From assembly GCF_024385525.1 (NCBI RefSeq), contig NZ_JANFLU010000010.1, positions 1 through 64,000 of the forward strand: a stretch of DNA of 64,000 nt. Direction: 5' to 3'. This stretch comes from Arthrobacter sp. zg-Y238 (GTDB lineage: Bacteria; Actinomycetota; Actinomycetes; Actinomycetales; Micrococcaceae). Each line of letters starts with the position of its first letter. Positions within the stretch are counted from its first letter, which is position 1. A model generated the notes under the pieces. That model did not search any database. It saw only the letters and a program-made list of their open reading frames with translations, and was not told the origin of the DNA. Below, piece by piece: positions 7,472-17,739 of the stretch. A program made the translations under genes and the position numbers.

Positions 7472-9442
7472 CTAGGCAGGCGGATAATTTCCGGCAGCTT
7501 CCTGCAGCCAGGCCAGGGTGGCGGAACGCAGCTCGTCCGGCGCTGCAACCGCGGCAGCTCCGCCCAGCCGGGCGGTGAAAGCCGGAATCCAGCCGGTATC
7601 CGCCGTGCGCAGTTCCACCGCCGTCCGTCCGTCCGCCAGCGGGGCCTGCCGTTCGGCGTCGTAGGCCTCGGCCACCCAGAGGGCGGCGGGGTCCAGGACC
7701 AGCGTGACCCGGTGATCCAGGGGGCCCGGAGTGAACAGGCTGGCGGGGAACGCCGCTCCGGGCTCCGGGGCGTGGGTCAGTGCCGGGCCGGTGTCCCGCA
7801 CGCCGTGGATCCGGTCAACGCGGAAATTCCGCGGAGCTTCCGCCCGGTGGCACCATGCTTCCAGGTACCAGGTGTTGTCCACGGAGAAGAGCCGCCTCGG
7901 GTCGACGGTGCGGAGAGTGACTTCGTCGCGGCGCGGAACCAGGTAGCGAAGTTCAAGCTGGCGCGTACCGCTGATCGCCTGCTGGAGTTCGGCCAGTACG
8001 GCGCCGCCGGACGCATCGTCCAGGCGGGCCGCGACGGCGGTGCCGACGCCGCCGGCCTCCCCCGCCGCCTCGGTCAGCTTCTCCAGGGCGCTGGCAACCG
8101 CTGCGGAGGAACCGATACCCGGCAGGGCCGACAATGTGTCCAACCCCACGATCAGGGCCGCGGCCTCATCCATGCCGAAACGGACCGGCTCGGAGAGGTT
8201 CTCGGCGTTTTCGATGTAGATCCGGTCGTCGTCGAAACTGACGTCCATCAGCCCGTTGGGATAATGCCGGGGGCCGCTCACGAACAGCAGGGCCAGGTCC
8301 TTGCCCAGCTGTTCCTTGCTGACGCCAAAGGCAGCGGCGGTCTCGTTCATGTCCGCCCCCTGGTTCGCCAGGACGTAGGGCACCAGGTCCAGCAGGCGGG
8401 TGAGGTGGTCCTGCGCCCCCGACGCCGGACGGCGGGCCGGAGCGGCGGATACGGCCAGTTCGAACTCTGGCAGCGGCCGGCGCTGGGTTTCCAGGGCCCG
8501 CGTGAGGGCGGTACGGACGGCGTCGGCGAATTCGGCCGGTTCGACGGCGACGGCAGCCGCGCCGAGGGCGGCAGTGTCCGCGGCCAGCGCATCCAGGTCG
8601 CGGACCCGCAGGTGCAGCCGGTCCCGGCGTGCCTCTCCGGGCTCGATGGATTCCGCCTGCAGCCGAAGGGCCGCCCCGGCGCCGGGGTCCACATCCACTG
8701 CTGCCGGCCGCGGTGCGTAAACGTCGTCCAGGGAGGCGAGCGAGGTGTCGATGTCGAAGTCCGCCGGCACCGTGTAGGCGCCCGGCCGCAGCCGTACCGG
8801 CCCTTCCATGCGGGAGAGCCGGAAGATCCGTTCCGCGCCGCGGTCCAGGTCGTAGCCCACGAGGTACCAGTGGCCGAAGCGGCTGCCCATGCCCCACGGC
8901 TGGACCTGCCGGACGGACTGCTCCGTGCTGCCGACCGGCCGGTAGCCGAAGGTGACCGGGGTGCGGGTGGTGGCGGCACGCCAGATCTCGTCGAAATGCG
9001 CGTCATTGGTGCGGATGCTGGGCTGCAGGGGGATGGTCGCGGCGTCGTCGGGAAGCACTCCCCGGGCGTGGAGCTTGCGCAGGGCGCGGGCGGCGGCAGA
9101 GCCCAGCGAGGCCTGGTCCCACATGCGGGCGGCCAGGGTCAGGACGGCGGACTCCTCGGGCGTGAACCGGACACCCGGAAGCCGGTACGCGTCCTGCCGG
9201 ATGCGGTAGCGCTGGGTGGTGTTGTCCTCGAACAGGGTCTCTTCGCTGTAGGACTCCACCGGGATGCCCTGCTCGCGCAGGAAGGCCTTGTCCCGGTCGA
9301 AGAGTTTTTCCCGGGCATCTGCCGTGGAGGCTTCGGAATACAGTTCAATCTCTTCGAACAGCTCGTGCTTGGTGAAGCCCCTGCGCGTGGACAGCAGCGC
9401 AATGACCAGGTTCAGCAGGCGTTCGGTTCTCTTGGCGGACAC
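7472..9442 (-). CDS. pafBC: Fused PafB-PafC WYL-domain transcription activator
   Basis: A 656-residue fusion of PafB (about 1-330) and PafC (about 331-656). Each half has a winged HTH followed by a WYL domain. The WYL signatures are visible as HWYLVGYDLDRG in the first half and TWYLEAWCH in the second. In mycobacteria PafB and PafC are separate proteins that together activate the LexA-independent DNA-damage regulon. The natural fusion is known from Arthrobacter, where its structure was solved. The start is GTG. The gene lies downstream of the FKBP genes and upstream of tatA, so it belongs to the proteasome neighbourhood without being needed for pupylation itself. Confidence 0.93.
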   Translation of the reverse strand: MSAKRTERLLNLVIALLSTRRGFTKHELFEEIELYSEASTADAREKLFDRDKAFLREQGIPVESYSEETLFEDNTTQRYRIRQDAYRLPGVRFTPEESAVLTLAARMWDQASLGSAAARALRKLHARGVLPDDAATIPLQPSIRTNDAHFDEIWRAATTRTPVTFGYRPVGSTEQSVRQVQPWGMGSRFGHWYLVGYDLDRGAERIFRLSRMEGPVRLRPGAYTVPADFDIDTSLASLDDVYAPRPAAVDVDPGAGAALRLQAESIEPGEARRDRLHLRVRDLDALAADTAALGAAAVAVEPAEFADAVRTALTRALETQRRPLPEFELAVSAAPARRPASGAQDHLTRLLDLVPYVLANQGADMNETAAAFGVSKEQLGKDLALLFVSGPRHYPNGLMDVSFDDDRIYIENAENLSEPVRFGMDEAAALIVGLDTLSALPGIGSSAAVASALEKLTEAAGEAGGVGTAVAARLDDASGGAVLAELQQAISGTRQLELRYLVPRRDEVTLRTVDPRRLFSVDNTWYLEAWCHRAEAPRNFRVDRIHGVRDTGPALTHAPEPGAAFPASLFTPGPLDHRVTLVLDPAALWVAEAYDAERQAPLADGRTAVELRTADTGWIPAFTARLGGAAAVAAPDELRSATLAWLQEAAGNYPPA

Positions 9443-9481
9443 GGGAGCTAATCTACCTTCCTTCCGGGCCGGGACATGCGA

Positions 9482-9523
9482 AAGGGCGGAACCGCCGTCA
9501 CAGGTGACAGCGGTCCCGCCCTT
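9482..9523 (-). terminator. Strong hairpin terminator after the FKBP gene
   Basis: A nearly perfect 42-base inverted repeat: AAGGGCGG, ACCGC and GTCAC blocks pair with their complements around a 2-base loop, with only single-base mismatches between blocks. It lies between the minus-strand FKBP gene (ends 9539) and pafBC (starts 9442). It would end or attenuate transcription before pafBC. The T tract on the minus strand is short. Confidence 0.75.
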
Positions 9524-9538
9524 GGCAGGAGGGACGGA

Positions 9539-9934
9539 TCAGCGGACGCCGAGCAGGTCCACTACGAAGATCAGCGACTCACCCGGAGCCACGGCGGAAC
9601 CGGCGCCCCGGTCCCCGTAGGCCATCGAGGAGGGGATTTCGAGCCGGCGGCGGCCGCCGACCTTCATGCCCAGCAGTCCCTGGTCCCAGCCCTGGATGAC
9701 CTGGCCAACGCCCACACGGAAGTCCAGGGGCGTGCCCCGGTTCCAGGACGCGTCGAACTCTTCGCCGGTGGAGAAGGCCACGCCCACGTAGTGGGTGGAA
9801 ACCGTGTCTCCGGCCTGTACTTCCCGGCCGTCGCCTACCACCAGGTCCTCAATGACGAGATCCGTGGGGGCATCGTGGGCCGGGAAATCGATTTCCGGCT
9901 TCTCGCGGTCGTATTCACGCTTTCCGAATGACAT
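9539..9934 (-). CDS. FKBP-type peptidyl-prolyl cis-trans isomerase (cytoplasmic)
   Basis: A single-domain FKBP of 131 residues without a signal peptide, catalysing proline cis-trans isomerisation. The family core is evident: VSTHYVGVAFSTGEEFD, the active-site VGVGQVIQGWDQGLLGM, and PSSMAYGDRG before the final FVVDLLGV strand. It follows 36 bases after the end of a second, secreted FKBP gene, so the pair probably arose by duplication and is cotranscribed. It is ended by a strong hairpin. Similar FKBP genes flank pafA in other Micrococcaceae. A link to proteasome substrates is only positional. Confidence 0.92.
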   Translation of the reverse strand: MSFGKREYDREKPEIDFPAHDAPTDLVIEDLVVGDGREVQAGDTVSTHYVGVAFSTGEEFDASWNRGTPLDFRVGVGQVIQGWDQGLLGMKVGGRRRLEIPSSMAYGDRGAGSAVAPGESLIFVVDLLGVR

Positions 9935-9970
9935 TGGTGCTCCTTATGTCTGGTGGGTAAGGAGTTAAGG

Positions 9971-10924
9971 CTACTTGACTTCCTTGATGTCCACGACGAA
10001 GACCAGCGGACCCGAGGGGCTGCTGCCGCCGGCGGGATCGCCGTAGGCAAGCTCGGACGGCAGGACGAGCAGGACCTTGGAGCCGGCCTTCTGCTCGGCC
10101 AGGCCGTAGGTCCAGCCCGGAATTACGTTGCCCAGGGGGAACTCGGCAGGCTCGCCGCGCTCGTAGCTGGAGTCGAACGTCTCGCCGTCCCGCAGGCCGA
10201 CGCCCAGGTAATCGGCTACAACGGTCCCGGTGGATTCGAGCACCGGACCGTCGCCTTCTTCAAGGACCTTTACCACCAGGCGCTCCGGTTCCTCGGCGCC
10301 TTCCGGGATGGTGATGGACGGGGTGCCGTCTTCAGCGAAGGTAACCTCGGGGAGCTTTCCTTCGGCTTCAAGGGCATCGACGTCTTCGCTGCTCATCAGC
10401 AGGGTGCCGTCGGCGTTCCGGGCAGCGGCTTCGTCCGGGGTCAACGTCGGGACCGTGTCCATCGCATCAGTGATCGTGAAGACGAGGAAGTTCGCTTCGG
10501 TTCCTGATTCCTCGTTGGCCGGAATGTAATACGCGAAGTCGGAGCCCACGGGAGCACCCAGCAGGGCGTCATACATCTGTGAATTGCCGGTCTTCAGGCT
10601 CTCGTTCACGGCGATGCCTTCGGCGTTCTCGGCACTGTAGGTTTCCTGGCCGACCGTACCGTCTTCCGGGTTGACGATCGCGAGGCGGATCATTGCCGTC
10701 TGGCCATCGGCTACTTCGTCGCCGTCCCCGTCGTTGATCCGGGTCAGGGTGGGCTCCTCGACGCTCAGCGGCTCGTCGAACTCGACGCTCGGGACGGAGG
10801 TTTCGTCGTCGCCCCGCTCGATCTTCACGGAGGACAACGGCCCGCTGCTCTTGGCCTCGTCGTCGCCGGAGCAGGCGGTGAGGAACAGCAGGAAGGGCAG
10901 GAGGATTGCTAGTACTTTACGCAC
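9971..10924 (-). CDS. Secreted FKBP-type peptidyl-prolyl isomerase lipoprotein
   Basis: A 317-residue lipoprotein. The signal peptide RKVLAILLPFLLFLTAC ends in a LTAC lipobox, so Cys-17 or -18 is lipidated and the enzyme sits outside the membrane. I chose GTG at 10924, preceded by GAAAGAAG, over the longer frame, whose extra residues look non-coding. The C-terminal half (about 205-317) is a standard FKBP domain (VADYLGVGLRDGETFDSSY, VIPGWTYGLAEQKAG, LPSELAYGDP). The N-terminal half (about 45-160) resembles a degenerate FKBP domain, which would make this a two-domain protein. A 36-base gap separates it from the cytoplasmic FKBP gene. Confidence 0.9.
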   Translation of the reverse strand: MRKVLAILLPFLLFLTACSGDDEAKSSGPLSSVKIERGDDETSVPSVEFDEPLSVEEPTLTRINDGDGDEVADGQTAMIRLAIVNPEDGTVGQETYSAENAEGIAVNESLKTGNSQMYDALLGAPVGSDFAYYIPANEESGTEANFLVFTITDAMDTVPTLTPDEAAARNADGTLLMSSEDVDALEAEGKLPEVTFAEDGTPSITIPEGAEEPERLVVKVLEEGDGPVLESTGTVVADYLGVGLRDGETFDSSYERGEPAEFPLGNVIPGWTYGLAEQKAGSKVLLVLPSELAYGDPAGGSSPSGPLVFVVDIKEVK

Positions 10925-11093
10925 AGTACTTCTTTCAGTGGTGGACAGTGAGCAGGGCGGCCTTACCGAAGTTGCCGGTACGCCGGGCAGACAGACGCCG
11001 CGCGGCCGCAATACGCCCCAGAGTAGCCGGTCCAGCTGGATGAAGCCTAGGTGAGGCGCTGCGGCGGCTGCGGCGGACCGTGGCGAAGAGGAA
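10925..11093. other. Intergenic gap between pafA and the FKBP lipoprotein gene
   Basis: 169 bases on the minus-strand path from pafA to the FKBP lipoprotein. The ribosome binding site GAAAGAAG for the lipoprotein is clear. I see no strong hairpin followed by a T run, and no clear promoter, so read-through from the proteasome operon cannot be excluded. Confidence 0.4.
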
Positions 11094-12455
11094 TCAGAGA
11101 GTGGAAAGCAGTGCCTCGACCCGTTCATCGACGGACGCGAAAGGATCCTTGCACAGCACCGTCTGCTGGGCCCGGTCATTGAGCTTGAGGTGCACCCAGT
11201 CCACCGTAAAGTCGCGGTTGGCGGTCTTGGCGCGCCGGACGAAGTCGCCGCGCAGCTTGGCACGGGTGGTCTGGGGCGGCTGGTCCACGGCTTCCTTGAT
11301 ATCGCTGTCCTCCACCACGCGGGCCGTTTCCCCGCGGGACTGCAGCAGGTAGAACAATCCGCGGCGCCGGGAGATATCGTGATAGGTCAGGTCGATCTGG
11401 GCCAGGCGCGGGGAAGACATCTCGAGTCCGTGCCGCTCAGCCACCCGGTCCACCAGTTTCTTCTTGATGGCCCAGTCGATTTCCGTGTCGATCCCTGAGT
11501 GGTCGCCGGAATCGATGGCGTCCAGCGTGCGTGTCCACAAATCGATGATCCGTCCGACATGCCGGTTGTGCTCGCCGTTGGCAGCGACGAAGTCCTGGAC
11601 CCGCTGCAGGTAGATGCGCTGCAGGTCCAGCGGCGACATGGTGGAACCGTTGGCCAGTTTCAGCGGCTGCCTGCCGGAGAGGTCATGGGAGGTTTCCCGG
11701 ATGCTGCGGATCGGGTTCTCCAGGCGGAGGTCCCGCATCAGCACGCCGGCCTCGATCATCCGCAGCATCAGGTCAACGGACCCGGCCTTAAGGAGCATGG
11801 TGGTCTCGGACATGTTCGAATCCCCGGCGATCACGTGCAGCCGGCGGTAATGCTCGGCGTCGGCGTGCGGCTCGTCCCGGGTGTTGATGATGGGCCGGGA
11901 CCGTGTAGTCGCAGAGGAGACGCCCTCCCAGATGTGGTCTGCCCGCTGGGAAAACGCGAAGAGGGAACCGGACTGGGTCTTCAGCACCTTTCCGGCACCG
12001 ACCAGCAGCTGGCGGGTGACCAGGAACGGAATGAGGACGTCCGCCAGCCGGGAGAATTCGAGGCGGCGCGGAATGAGGTAGTTTTCGTGGCTGCCGTAGG
12101 AGTTGCCGGCGGAATCGGTGTTGTTCTTGAACAGATAGACGCTGCCGTTGAAGCCTTCCGCCTTCAGCCGGTCCTCCGCTTCCTCCACCAGGTCTTCCAG
12201 GATCAGCTCGCCAGCCCGGTCATGGGCCACCAGCTGTGCCAGATCGTCACATTCCGCGGTGGCGTACTCCGGGTGCGAGCCGACGTCGAGGTAGAGGCGT
12301 GAGCCGTTGGTCAGGAAGACATTTGATGAGCGGCCCCAGCTGACAACCTTGCGGAAGAGGTAGCGGGCCACTTCCTCGGGGGAAAGGGGACGCGAATCGG
12401 GGCCGGAATAGGCGATGCCGAATTCCGTTTCCACTCCATAGATCCTGCGGTCCAT
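11094..12455 (-). CDS. pafA: Pup--protein ligase PafA
   Basis: PafA forms an isopeptide bond between the C-terminal Glu of deamidated Pup and lysines of target proteins, using ATP. The 453-residue protein shows the glutamine-synthetase-like fold signatures: an N-terminal [10 protein letters not shown] nucleotide-site strand, [13 protein letters not shown] near residue 55, [19 protein letters not shown], and [19 protein letters not shown]. Its ATG overlaps the prcA stop (ATGA), so it is translationally coupled to the core particle genes. It is the last gene of the tight proteasome operon. Dop upstream is its paralogue and shares all these motifs. Confidence 0.97.
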   Translation of the reverse strand: MDRRIYGVETEFGIAYSGPDSRPLSPEEVARYLFRKVVSWGRSSNVFLTNGSRLYLDVGSHPEYATAECDDLAQLVAHDRAGELILEDLVEEAEDRLKAEGFNGSVYLFKNNTDSAGNSYGSHENYLIPRRLEFSRLADVLIPFLVTRQLLVGAGKVLKTQSGSLFAFSQRADHIWEGVSSATTRSRPIINTRDEPHADAEHYRRLHVIAGDSNMSETTMLLKAGSVDLMLRMIEAGVLMRDLRLENPIRSIRETSHDLSGRQPLKLANGSTMSPLDLQRIYLQRVQDFVAANGEHNRHVGRIIDLWTRTLDAIDSGDHSGIDTEIDWAIKKKLVDRVAERHGLEMSSPRLAQIDLTYHDISRRRGLFYLLQSRGETARVVEDSDIKEAVDQPPQTTRAKLRGDFVRRAKTANRDFTVDWVHLKLNDRAQQTVLCKDPFASVDERVEALLSTL

Positions 12456-13195
12456 CAGTCTCCTTCCGCGCTGGACAGCAAACGGTCCAGCTCAACGGTG
12501 TTTATCCTGCGGAACGCCCTGACGGTGCCGCGGGTGGAAAGCGGGTCCCGGTCCAGGACGGCGACCTCCAGCAGGCCGGCGCCCAGGGGCTCTGGTGCCT
12601 GCCCGTCGCCCGAACCATTGGCTGTGCGCGTGGCGGAAAGCGCCTGGACCGCCGTCCGGATGGCGGAACCGAAATCCGCGTCCTGGTTCCACGTCCGGCT
12701 GAGGGCCTCGTTGACGATCTCCGCCTGCCCGCCCATCACCGTGTAATTGCTTTCATCCGCGATGGAGCCGTCGAAGTTCAGGCGGTACAGACGGTCCGTA
12801 TACGGGTCCTCCCCTACCTCTGCGACGGCCAGCTCCACTTCGAACGGCTTTCCCTCGGTGGTGAAAACGGAACCGAGGCTCTGCGCGTAGACGCTGGCCA
12901 GCCCGCGCGCGGAGACGTCGTCGCGGGAATAGGAGTAGCCGCGCACATCCGCGAACCGGATGCCGGCCTGGCGCAGGGACTCGAATTCGTTGTACTTGCC
13001 GACGGCGGCGAAACCGATCCGGTCATAGATTTCGCTGAGCTTATGGAGGGACGGTGAAGGGTTCTCCGCCACCAGGGCAATCCCTTCCCTGCAGGTCAGG
13101 ACCACCACCGACCGTCCCCGGGCGATGCCTTTGCGGGCGAAGTCTGCCCGGTCCTTCATCAGCTGTTCGGGCGAGACGTAGAACTGCTGGGTCAC
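12455..13195 (-). CDS. prcA: 20S proteasome alpha subunit PrcA
   Basis: Non-catalytic alpha subunit (246 residues) that forms the outer heptameric rings and gate of the actinobacterial 20S proteasome. The N-terminus [27 protein letters not shown] matches the family and contains the gating residues. The core [20 protein letters not shown] and [20 protein letters not shown] follow. It starts 2 bases after prcB stops and overlaps pafA by one ATGA. The C-terminal 30 residues are charged and variable, as is usual. Confidence 0.97.
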   Translation of the reverse strand: MTQQFYVSPEQLMKDRADFARKGIARGRSVVVLTCREGIALVAENPSPSLHKLSEIYDRIGFAAVGKYNEFESLRQAGIRFADVRGYSYSRDDVSARGLASVYAQSLGSVFTTEGKPFEVELAVAEVGEDPYTDRLYRLNFDGSIADESNYTVMGGQAEIVNEALSRTWNQDADFGSAIRTAVQALSATRTANGSGDGQAPEPLGAGLLEVAVLDRDPLSTRGTVRAFRRINTVELDRLLSSAEGD

Positions 13196-13197
13196 GG

Positions 13198-14022
13198 CTA
13201 CGCCTCCAGTCCGGCGGCGGTGCGCCTGGAGATGAGTTCACGGGAGAGTTCCTGCAGTTCCCGTTCGGGGATCTCCCGGTTGCCGGCGCTGTTGACCACA
13301 TAAACCACCGGCCACAGCCGCCGGACCATGTCCGGGCCGCCGGTGGCCGAGTCGTCGTCGGCCGCGTCGTACAGGGACTCCACGGCCACCCTGACCGCAT
13401 CCTCCTCGTCCAGGTTCGGCTGCCAGAGTTTCTTCAGGGCGCCGCGTGCGAACACCGAGCCGGAGCCGACGCTGTGGTGCTCGTATTCCTCATACCGGCC
13501 TCCGGTCACGTCATAGGAAAAGAGCCGTCCGGTCCGCCGCTGGGTGTCGAACCCGGCAAAGAGCGGGACGACGGCCAGGCCCTGCAGCGCCAGCGGAAGG
13601 TTGGAGCGCACCATGGCCGCGAGCCGGTTGGACTTGCCGTCCAGGCTCATGGGAGTTCCTTCTATTTTCTCGTAGTGCTCCAGTTCCACCTGGAACAGCC
13701 GGATCATGTCCAGGGCGAGCCCTGCCGTACCGGCGATCCCCAGCACGGAGTAGTTGTCCGCCGGAAAGACTTTCTTGATGTGCCGGCTGGCGATCATGTT
13801 GCCCATCGTGGCCCGCCGGTCCCCTGCCATCAGGACTCCCCCTGCATAGGTGAGGGAAACGATGGTGGTGGCCTGCGGGGCCAGCTCCCCCGCCGAGCCG
13901 TTCGACGCCGGTCCCAGGGATCGGGAGGACGGCAGCAGCTCGGGGCGGTGGAGGGCGAGATGGTCGGTGAAGGAAGAGGACGGGGCTTGATGGATGGAGG
14001 CGGCGGGGTCCCGGGGGGCCAT
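13198..14022 (-). CDS. prcB: 20S proteasome beta subunit PrcB
   Basis: Catalytic beta subunit with 274 residues. A propeptide of about 51 residues, rich in Ser and Pro, is followed by [21 protein letters not shown]. The first of the two Thr (residue 52) is the expected nucleophile exposed by autocleavage, as in Mycobacterium. Asp-Arg-Arg and the lysine of [11 protein letters not shown] complete the active-site set. It begins 3 bases after the pup stop and ends 2 bases before prcA, so pup, prcB and prcA are one transcript with likely translational coupling. Confidence 0.97.
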   Translation of the reverse strand: MAPRDPAASIHQAPSSSFTDHLALHRPELLPSSRSLGPASNGSAGELAPQATTIVSLTYAGGVLMAGDRRATMGNMIASRHIKKVFPADNYSVLGIAGTAGLALDMIRLFQVELEHYEKIEGTPMSLDGKSNRLAAMVRSNLPLALQGLAVVPLFAGFDTQRRTGRLFSYDVTGGRYEEYEHHSVGSGSVFARGALKKLWQPNLDEEDAVRVAVESLYDAADDDSATGGPDMVRRLWPVVYVVNSAGNREIPERELQELSRELISRRTAAGLEA

Positions 14023-14025
14023 CCG

Positions 14026-14226
14026 TTACTGACCGCCCTTCTGGATGAAGCCGCGGACGAACTCTTCGGCGTTGCTCTCCAGCACGCCGTCGATCTCATC
14101 CAGCAGGTCGTCCACGCCTTCAGTCTCGGTGGAAGCTTCCGCTTCGGCTGCGGGGGGCGGGACGGCCTCGGTTTCTTCTTCTTCGACGGGATGCGTTCCG
14201 GTGTTTTTGCGGTCCTGGGTTGCCAT
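14026..14226 (-). CDS. pup: Prokaryotic ubiquitin-like protein Pup
   Basis: A 66-residue, largely disordered, acidic modifier. The family C-terminal region is intact: DDLLDEIDGVLESNAEEFVR followed by GFIQKGGQ. The terminal residue is Gln, so Dop must deamidate it to Glu before PafA can attach it to lysines. The N-terminal half (EEEETEAVPPPAAEAEA) is of low complexity, as in other Pups, and is what Mpa threads first. It lies 40 bases after dop and 3 bases before prcB. Confidence 0.97.
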   Translation of the reverse strand: MATQDRKNTGTHPVEEEETEAVPPPAAEAEASTETEGVDDLLDEIDGVLESNAEEFVRGFIQKGGQ

Positions 14227-14266
14227 GATGCCTAGCCCTTTCTTGCCCGGGGGATGAATCCTAGTC

Positions 14267-15880
14267 CTATGGTGCCACGGCGGCGTCGGAACCGGTCAGG
14301 AGTCTGGCGACAAAATCCTCCGCATCGGCTGATGTGTTGAAAAGTTCCTCGGTCAGGGCCCTGGTGCCGCGCAGCGGCTCGCGGGTAGGGATCCGCTGGA
14401 GCCGCCGGCGGGAGGGAAGTTCGAAGATGATCGAATCCCAGCTGGCGCCGATCACTTCCTTGGGGAACCGGGTAAGGCAGTTCCCGCGGAAGTAGGCACG
14501 GGTGTCGTCGGGCGGGGAGGTAACGGCGCGGGCAATCTCCTCGTCGGTAAGCACCCGTTCCATCTGCCCACGGGCCGCCAGCCGGTAATACAGCCCCTTC
14601 TCCGGGCGCATATCCGAGTACTGCAGATCCACCAGGTGCAGCCGGGCGTCTGACCAGGCCAACCCGTCGCGCTCGCGGTAGGCCTGCAGCAGCTTCAGCT
14701 TCGCCACCCAGTCCACGGCAGCGGCGGCCTCCAGCGGGTCGCGCTTCAGGGTGCCCAGCAACGCGGACCAGCGGGCCAGTATGTCTTCGGTGTCTGCGTC
14801 CGTTGGGCCGCCGGCGCGGGAGTGCGCCGCTGCTGCTTCGAAGTAGATTTCCTGCAGGTCCAGGCCGCTGACCATCCTGCCGTCCGTCAGTTCCACCAGC
14901 TGTTCCAGCGACGGGTCGTGGCTGATGGCCTGCAGTGCGCCCACCGGGTCCCGGAGCTCGACGTCGGGGGCGCTGCCGGCTTCGATCATGGACAGGACAA
15001 GCGAGGTGGTGCCGATCTTCAGCAGGGCGGAAACCTCGCTGAGGTTCGCGTCCCCGATGATGACGTGCAGGCGCCGGTATTTTTCGGCCACCGCGTGCGG
15101 TTCGTCCCGGGTATTGATGATTGGTCGGCGGATGGTGGTTTCCAGTCCCACTTCCGTTTCGAAGAAGTCCGCCCGCTGGCTCAGCTGGAATCCCTGGCGC
15201 TGGTTGTTGGTGCCGATGCCCACCCGGCCGGAACCGGCGATGACCTGGCGGGAAACGAAGAACGGCACCAGCCCGCGGACGAGGGCTCCGAAGGGAACGC
15301 TGCGGGGAACAAGGTAGTTTTCATGCGACCCGTAGGAGACGCCCTTGTTGTCGGTGTTGTTCTTGTACAGGTTGACCGGAGCGAATCCCGGCATCCTGGC
15401 GATATGCCGCATGGCGGACAGCACCACCATGTCCCCCGCCTTGTCCCACAGCACGGCGTCGCGGGGGCGGGTGACCTCGGGCGAGGAGTACTCCGGGTGG
15501 GCGTGGTCCACGTACAGCCGCGCACCGTTGCCCAGGACCATGTTCATCAGCACCGGGTTGTCCTGCGTCTGTTCCCCGTAAAGTGCTGCGGGTCCGCCGC
15601 CCTCCATGGCGATCTGTTCGGCGTCCAGCACTGGCGGTTCGTCGGTCAGCTGGGTGGGATCCGCAGCGGCACGGGGCACCGCGAATCCGCGGGCATCGTT
15701 CAGCGGCGCCTCGTCGGTGTAGTCCCAGCGGGTGCCCGACAGGTTGCCCGCTCCGGTCCGCAGCGTGGCCGCGTACGCGTTGACTATCTGGCTGGACAGG
15801 ACGGTGGCGTTCGCGGACGGCAGGGACGGAGCGAGCACGCCGTACTCGGTTTCCGTCCCCATGACACGGCGCACGGTCAC
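14267..15880 (-). CDS. dop: Pup deamidase / depupylase Dop
   Basis: Dop converts Pup-Gln to Pup-Glu and also removes Pup from substrates. It has 537 residues and is longer than its paralogue PafA because of inserts, including the family-specific Dop-loop region near residues 40-80. Shared motifs are [47 protein letters not shown] and [19 protein letters not shown]. The GTG start overlaps the mpa stop by four bases (GTGA). A second in-frame GTG two codons on would give the [12 protein letters not shown] start common in the family. Confidence 0.96.
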   Translation of the reverse strand: MTVRRVMGTETEYGVLAPSLPSANATVLSSQIVNAYAATLRTGAGNLSGTRWDYTDEAPLNDARGFAVPRAAADPTQLTDEPPVLDAEQIAMEGGGPAALYGEQTQDNPVLMNMVLGNGARLYVDHAHPEYSSPEVTRPRDAVLWDKAGDMVVLSAMRHIARMPGFAPVNLYKNNTDNKGVSYGSHENYLVPRSVPFGALVRGLVPFFVSRQVIAGSGRVGIGTNNQRQGFQLSQRADFFETEVGLETTIRRPIINTRDEPHAVAEKYRRLHVIIGDANLSEVSALLKIGTTSLVLSMIEAGSAPDVELRDPVGALQAISHDPSLEQLVELTDGRMVSGLDLQEIYFEAAAAHSRAGGPTDADTEDILARWSALLGTLKRDPLEAAAAVDWVAKLKLLQAYRERDGLAWSDARLHLVDLQYSDMRPEKGLYYRLAARGQMERVLTDEEIARAVTSPPDDTRAYFRGNCLTRFPKEVIGASWDSIIFELPSRRRLQRIPTREPLRGTRALTEELFNTSADAEDFVARLLTGSDAAVAP

Positions 15881-17634
15881 AGATACTGTCCCGGGTTGGC
15901 CGCCGTTTCGATGGTCCGGCCCGGTTCCTGGCCGGCCTTGCCCTGGACGATGGTGCGGATGTAGGTGATCCGCTCGCCCTTCTTCCCCGAGATCCGTGCC
16001 CAGTCATCCGGATTGGTGGTGTTGGGCATGTCCTCATGCTCGCGGAATTCGTCCACCACGGCACGCATCAGGTGTTCGATGCGCAGGCCGCGCTGGTGCA
16101 GCTGCAACAGGTCCTTGATGGCGTACTTCTTGGCCCGGTCCACCACGTTCTGGATGACGGCGCCGGAGTTGAAATCCTTGAAGTAGAGCATCTCGGTGTC
16201 GCCGTTGGCGTAGGTGACCTCCAGGTATTCGTTGGCCTTGTCCTCGGCGTACATCTTCTCCACCGTGCGCCGGACCATGTCGTTGACCGTTTCCACCGGG
16301 TCGTAGCCGTGCTCGGCCAGGTCGTCGCGGTGCAGCGGCAGGTCCGGGGTCAGGTACTTCGCGAAGATTTCCGCCGCGCCTTCGGCGTCGGGCCGCTGGA
16401 TCTTGATCTTCACGTCCAGGCGGCCCGGACGCAGGATGGCCGGATCGATCATGTCCTCCCGGTTGGAGGCACCGATGACAATCACGTTCTCCAGCTTCTC
16501 GACGCCGTCGATCTCGCTGAGCAGCTGCGGAACAATGGTGGTTTCGACGTCGGACGATACCCCGGTGCCGCGGGTGCGGAAGAGCGAATCCATCTCGTCG
16601 AAGAACACCACCACGGGGCTGCCGTCGGAGGCCTTCTCCCGGGCGCGGCCGAAGATCAGCCGGATGTGGCGCTCGGTCTCCCCCACGTACTTGTCCAGCA
16701 GCTCGGGTCCCTTGATGTTCAGGAAGTAGCTGCGGGCACCAAGGGTGCCGGTCTGCTCCATCACCCGTGCCGCGAGGGCGTGGGCCACGGCCTTGGCAAT
16801 GAGTGTCTTGCCGCAGCCGGGAGGGCCGTAGAGCAGGATGCCCTTGGGCGGCTTCAGTCCGTGTTCGCGGTAGAGGTCAGGGTGCATGAACGGCAGCTCG
16901 ACGGCGTCGCGGATCTGCTCGATCTGCGGGCCGAGGCCGCCGATGTCTGCGTAGGAGATGTCCGGAACCTCTTCGAGGACCAGGTTCTCCACTTCGCTGC
17001 GCGGGATCTTTTCCAATGCGTAGCCGATGCGGGTATCCACGGTCAGGGCATCCCCTACCCGGACCTTTTCCCGGCCCAGGGGCCCGTTGAGGCGCACTAC
17101 GCGCTCGTCGTCGGCCCGTCCGATCACCAGTACCCGGTCCGGGTCCAGGAGCTCTTTCACCGTAAACAGTTCCCCTGCGCGTTCGAAGCCGAGGGCAGCA
17201 ATGACGGTGAGGGACTCGTTCAACAGCACCTCCTGGCCCGGGACGATCTGTCCCAGGTCCAGGAGGGGCGAAACGGCTACCCGGAGCTTGCGGCCGGACT
17301 GGATGATGTCCAGGCTTTCCTGCACTGCCGCGATGGTTGTCACGCCGGGTTCCGCTTCGCGGCGCTGGTTCACTCCGATGACGGTGCCGAAGCTGAAGGG
17401 CGTTGCCCCCTCGTTCTCCAGGGCATCCTTCAACCGGATGATTTCGGCTTTCGCGGTCTCCAGCATGGTCACGAGCCGGGCGTTGTTGTGCGTAAGGGCA
17501 GCGAGCTGCCGGTCCAGATTCCGGAGTTTGTCCCGAAGGACATTCAATTGGCGTGCTTCGGTGCCTGCTACAGCCGCTGCGGACACCGGGCGGGATCCCC
17601 CGGTCCCGGGTCCAGCGTTTTCGGGTTCAGCCAT
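15877..17634 (-). CDS. arc: Proteasome-associated AAA+ ATPase (Mpa/ARC)
   Basis: Hexameric unfoldase that captures pupylated proteins and threads them into PrcAB. I chose the ATG at 17634 (585 residues) because GAAGG lies about 13 bases upstream and the longer frame adds unlikely sequence. Order: N-terminal coiled coil that binds Pup (about 25-80), tandem OB domains (about 80-230), and an AAA+ domain with Walker A GPPGCGKT and Walker [10 protein letters not shown]. The last residues are GQYL, the gate-opening C-terminal motif that docks in PrcA pockets. It overlaps dop by four bases. It is called Mpa in mycobacteria and ARC elsewhere. Confidence 0.96.
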   Translation of the reverse strand: MAEPENAGPGTGGSRPVSAAAVAGTEARQLNVLRDKLRNLDRQLAALTHNNARLVTMLETAKAEIIRLKDALENEGATPFSFGTVIGVNQRREAEPGVTTIAAVQESLDIIQSGRKLRVAVSPLLDLGQIVPGQEVLLNESLTVIAALGFERAGELFTVKELLDPDRVLVIGRADDERVVRLNGPLGREKVRVGDALTVDTRIGYALEKIPRSEVENLVLEEVPDISYADIGGLGPQIEQIRDAVELPFMHPDLYREHGLKPPKGILLYGPPGCGKTLIAKAVAHALAARVMEQTGTLGARSYFLNIKGPELLDKYVGETERHIRLIFGRAREKASDGSPVVVFFDEMDSLFRTRGTGVSSDVETTIVPQLLSEIDGVEKLENVIVIGASNREDMIDPAILRPGRLDVKIKIQRPDAEGAAEIFAKYLTPDLPLHRDDLAEHGYDPVETVNDMVRRTVEKMYAEDKANEYLEVTYANGDTEMLYFKDFNSGAVIQNVVDRAKKYAIKDLLQLHQRGLRIEHLMRAVVDEFREHEDMPNTTNPDDWARISGKKGERITYIRTIVQGKAGQEPGRTIETAANPGQYL

Positions 17635-17739
17635 GATACCGACCGCCTTCACGTAGCTCTGGGTCTGTCCAATGACAGTAACCCAGCGCTGCGCAAGATA
17701 CACGGGGTCCGGCGTCTTGTGTTTCGCCGGTTACCCCCG

